Shown here: positions 49,630 to 51,659 of the stretch, piece after piece | How positions within the stretch are numbered: the stretch's first letter is position 1 | How the letters are laid out: each line of letters opens with the position of its first letter | Origin: Hyphomicrobiales bacterium | GTDB lineage: Bacteria; Pseudomonadota; Alphaproteobacteria; Rhizobiales; Rhizobiaceae | Assembly (NCBI GenBank): GCA_900470965.1 | Contig: UCCS01000067.1 | Span: 1-51,659, forward strand | Length of the DNA stretch: 51,659 bases | Direction: 5' to 3' | The notes under the pieces: model-generated | Told to the model about the DNA's origin: nothing | The model's input: only the letters and a program-made list of their open reading frames with translations | Databases searched by the model: none | Position numbers and translations under genes: made by a program

Positions 49630-50352
49630 ATGCAGCATATCCTCGTTGTCGATGACGATCACTCTGCGCGCAGCCTCATCAGTGATTTTCTCATGCAGCA
49701 GGCGTTTCGCGTTACTGCCATCAGCAGCGGCGATGAACTGCGGAACATGCTCTCGACGAATATGGTCGATGCATTTGTCATCGATCTGAATCTCAAGGGA
49801 GAGGACGCCCTGAAGATTGTGCAGCAGCTGGCGACACTCTCGACGGCGCCCATCATCATCACCAGTGCCGACCGCGTCGAGGAAACCGACAAGGTGCTGG
49901 GATTCGAACTTGGCGCAAGCGATTACATCGTCAAGCCTTTCGGTCTGCGAGAATTCCTGGCACGGCTGAAGGCGGCCATGCGCGTGAGGCCCGCGCCCGA
50001 GGCCGGCCGGGAGCGTCGGACCTATATGTTCGGCGACTGGACGCTCGCCATGCGCCAGCGGGCGCTTACACGGCCGGAATTCGGCGAGACGAAGCTGACC
50101 GCCGCCGAATTCAATCTCCTGGTCGCATTGCTGAACGCGCCGAAACAGGTCCTGTCCCGCGAAAAGTTGCTTGCGGCGAGCCGTGTCCATTCGGAGGAGG
50201 TCTTCGATCGAAGCATCGATGCGCTGGTTCTGCGCCTGCGACGCAAGCTGGAAACGGAACCGTCAAACCCGAGACTCATCAGGACGGCACGCGGAACCGG
50301 CTATATTATGGATTGCAGCGTGACGGTGGATGAGCGTCCGAGGCTCAAGTGA
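49630..50352 (+). CDS. OmpR/PhoB-family response regulator
   Basis: This 240-residue regulator starts behind GGAG (6 nt spacer). Receiver: LVVDDD, phospho-acceptor Asp52 in FVIDLNLKG, TSADR and YIVKPFG. The C-terminal winged helix (about 135-230) has LTAAEFNLLVALLNAPKQVL, RSIDALVLRLRRKLE and IRTARGTGYIM. It differs in class from the FixJ-like regulators and has no adjacent OmpR-type kinase (EnvZ-like). It converges with the cyclase gene with 24 bp between stops. Confidence 0.93.
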   Translation: MQHILVVDDDHSARSLISDFLMQQAFRVTAISSGDELRNMLSTNMVDAFVIDLNLKGEDALKIVQQLATLSTAPIIITSADRVEETDKVLGFELGASDYIVKPFGLREFLARLKAAMRVRPAPEAGRERRTYMFGDWTLAMRQRALTRPEFGETKLTAAEFNLLVALLNAPKQVLSREKLLAASRVHSEEVFDRSIDALVLRLRRKLETEPSNPRLIRTARGTGYIMDCSVTVDERPRLK

Positions 50353-50376
50353 TAAACGAAACTTAGCCATCTGATG

Positions 50377-51372
50377 TCAGAGCCGGATCGGTGGAAGGCG
50401 AAGCGCATGAACTTCGACCGGCTGTTCGAAGCCTCGGAGGTTATAGGCACCCAGGCATTCCGTCTGATCCGCGCAGCCCGCGATCCGCACGAAGTCTGCT
50501 GATATCAGGACAGGGCGCTGCAGTTCCTTCGTCAGAGCTTCAAGACGGGAGGCAATGTTCACGGCCGGGCCGATCACGGTAAAATCCAGTCTCTTCTTGG
50601 AGCCGATATTGCCATACATCACCTCTCCGAGATGAATGCCCGTGCCGTAGCGGACCTCATGTCCGAGAGCTGTTCCCTGGAGCCCTTTGATCGCCTCTTG
50701 CGCCTCGGAAACGGCCTGCAGGAGATCGGTACAGGCGTCGGCCTGCTCAAGGGGAAAGACGGCCAGCAATCCATCCCCCATGAACTTGAGGATTTCGCCG
50801 CCATGCCTTTCGATCGGATCGGCGATGGCATCGAAATACTGGTTCAGGATGGAAATAACCTCATCGCGTGGCCGACGATCGGAGAGCTTCGTGAAGCTTC
50901 TGAGATCGCAGATCATGATCGCTGCATTTATCGACATGCCGCTTCCGCGTGTCGTTGCGCCGTCCAGAATCTGTTCCCCGGCATGCGGGCCGACATAGGT
51001 TTGCAGCAGCGTCAGCGCCAGCTGGTTCTTGAGGCGAATTTCGCTGACCAGTGAAAACAGCGGAAGGATTTCTCGAAAGAACGCTATTTCCTCGCCCGTG
51101 AATCCGCCGGGCTCGCTCGTCGAAAACGTCGCGAGGTGTCTCTTGCCCTGGGTATGGTCAAGAGGCCAGGCGAGGTAATCGGTATGGCCTTCCTCCCTCA
51201 ATTCTTCGAAGACGGGAAATTGATGCGGTCCGTGGATCTGAAGCCGCTGCCGGATTTCCACGCCGCTTTTGATGACGACACGAAACGGACTTCTGAGAAA
51301 GGCGTCGGTCGCCTCGACATCGTAGCCAATCGTCGTGATATCCGCTTGCCTGTGATCCTTGACCCAGACCAC
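50377..51372 (-). CDS. Class III adenylate/guanylate cyclase, open part after an internal stop
   Basis: The intact frame from GTG 51372 encodes 331 residues. The cyclase domain (about 145-325) has metal and catalytic segments AAIMICDLRSFTKLSD, EILKFMGDGLLAVF, and GIHLGEVMYGNIGSKKRLDF followed by VIGPAVNIASRLEAL. The N-terminal part is a sensory-like domain ending in LATFSTSEPGGFTGEEI. It would make cAMP (or cGMP) from the nucleoside triphosphate. The GTG has no ribosome site, and homologous-looking sequence continues in frame upstream past a TAA at 51463-51465. The gene therefore appears interrupted; expression of this part needs readthrough or reinitiation. Confidence 0.85.
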   Translation of the reverse strand: MVWVKDHRQADITTIGYDVEATDAFLRSPFRVVIKSGVEIRQRLQIHGPHQFPVFEELREEGHTDYLAWPLDHTQGKRHLATFSTSEPGGFTGEEIAFFREILPLFSLVSEIRLKNQLALTLLQTYVGPHAGEQILDGATTRGSGMSINAAIMICDLRSFTKLSDRRPRDEVISILNQYFDAIADPIERHGGEILKFMGDGLLAVFPLEQADACTDLLQAVSEAQEAIKGLQGTALGHEVRYGTGIHLGEVMYGNIGSKKRLDFTVIGPAVNIASRLEALTKELQRPVLISADFVRIAGCADQTECLGAYNLRGFEQPVEVHALRLPPIRL

Positions 51373-51558
51373 GCGCGTTCCGAGCCACTGGGGATGATGA
51401 ACACGAAGATGGAGACTGGCGCGGCTGAGGGCGACGCCACAAGCAACAAGACGGTCACAGAGTTACAGAAATATGGGCTCGATCTGCAGCTCGTCTCTCA
51501 CGCCTGATATCAGCCAGTTCACGAGGGTATGGCGGTTGGCGCTGTCAAGCTTATGCAT
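51373..51558 (-). pseudogene. N-terminal part of the cyclase gene, cut by an in-frame TAA
   Basis: ATG at 51558 follows GAGGAGCAAA and opens MHKLDSANRHTLVNWLISGV to codon 31 (IEPIFL), then TAA at 51463-51465. Reading continues in the same frame as LCDRLVACGVALSRASLHLR and HHPQWLGTRVVW, joining the cyclase frame at 51372 without any shift. LCDRL...G..LSRA...HP is the usual N-terminal pattern of this rhizobial cyclase family, so the stop sits inside a once-continuous gene. A single C-to-T change (CAA to TAA) would explain it. Confidence 0.75.
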
Positions 51559-51659
51559 TTTGCTCCTCGTTCATCACCAGCGCCCCTGCCTGGGCTGAAG
51601 CTCGAAGCCCTGATGTTGCTGCCGCGCAGATGGTGAGCATGATGATGTCCCAGGGAGTG
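51551..51659 (-). CDS. C-terminal end of an unknown protein (cut by window edge)
   Basis: A frame open from the window edge ends with TAA at 51551-51553 and encodes about 35 residues, including WDIIMLTICAAATSGLRASA and the end MNEEQNA. The stop overlaps the cyclase ATG (ATGCATAA), and the cyclase ribosome site lies inside this gene, which points to coupled translation in one operon. The residues are too few to name a family. Confidence 0.45.
   Translation of the reverse strand, partial: TPWDIIMLTICAAATSGLRASAQAGALVMNEEQNA

Overview
The window looks like a large accessory segment (plasmid, chromid or genomic island) of a Rhizobium-clade alphaproteobacterium. Evidence is the high GC content, dense operons behind GGAG-type ribosome sites, sugar and polyol ABC importers with ROK and AraC regulators, FixJ-like response regulators, a class III cyclase and an RTX calcium-binding protein. 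No rRNA, tRNA, CRISPR array, insertion sequence or replication origin was seen.

Layout. 1-1.5 kb: tail of a TetR regulator, a small coiled-coil protein, a DUF1810 protein and a single-pass membrane protein. 1.7-10 kb: an amidase, a TIM-barrel isomerase, a divergent pobR/pobA pair (4-hydroxybenzoate hydroxylase), a frameshifted remnant of a short-chain dehydrogenase (SDR), then tartrate dehydrogenase, succinate-semialdehyde dehydrogenase and an HpcH/HpaI aldolase. 10-21.7 kb: a polyol/rare-sugar locus. An ABC importer with an SDR reads leftward. A ketose 3-epimerase, ROK repressor, PfkB kinase, PF08013 protein, ribitol-dehydrogenase-like SDR and galactitol-dehydrogenase-like SDR read rightward. 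The enzyme set fits polyol -> ketose -> D-tagatose 6-phosphate -> D-fructose 6-phosphate. 21.7-24 kb: a MarR repressor divergent from an FAD aromatic monooxygenase, with a palindromic operator between them. 24-29.8 kb: a peptide/opine-type ABC importer with a fused double ATPase, and a short AraC regulator.

29.9-50.4 kb is a signalling island. It has two PAS histidine kinases, three FixJ/StyR-type response regulators with DNA-binding domains, a receiver-only regulator, two decayed response-regulator fragments and an OmpR-type regulator. Among them lie small membrane or hypothetical proteins, two paralogous NmrA-like proteins, two exported alpha/beta hydrolases, an SDR, an acyltransferase and an RTX protein.

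The most interesting observation is a recurring 12-bp imperfect palindrome in the intergenic regions of this island: roughly AAC(C/G), two bases, GGT(T/G)T, often followed by GGG. It resembles the AAACC..GGTTT core of boxes bound by StyR-type FixJ-family regulators. In at least six places a plausible -10 hexamer lies 33-34 bp from the box centre. In five places the box lies 60-66 bp before a start codon. I infer an undescribed local regulon run by the FixJ-like regulators.

At the right edge a class III adenylate/guanylate cyclase carries an in-frame TAA at codon 32, after a well-supported start. It overlaps the end of a partial upstream gene.
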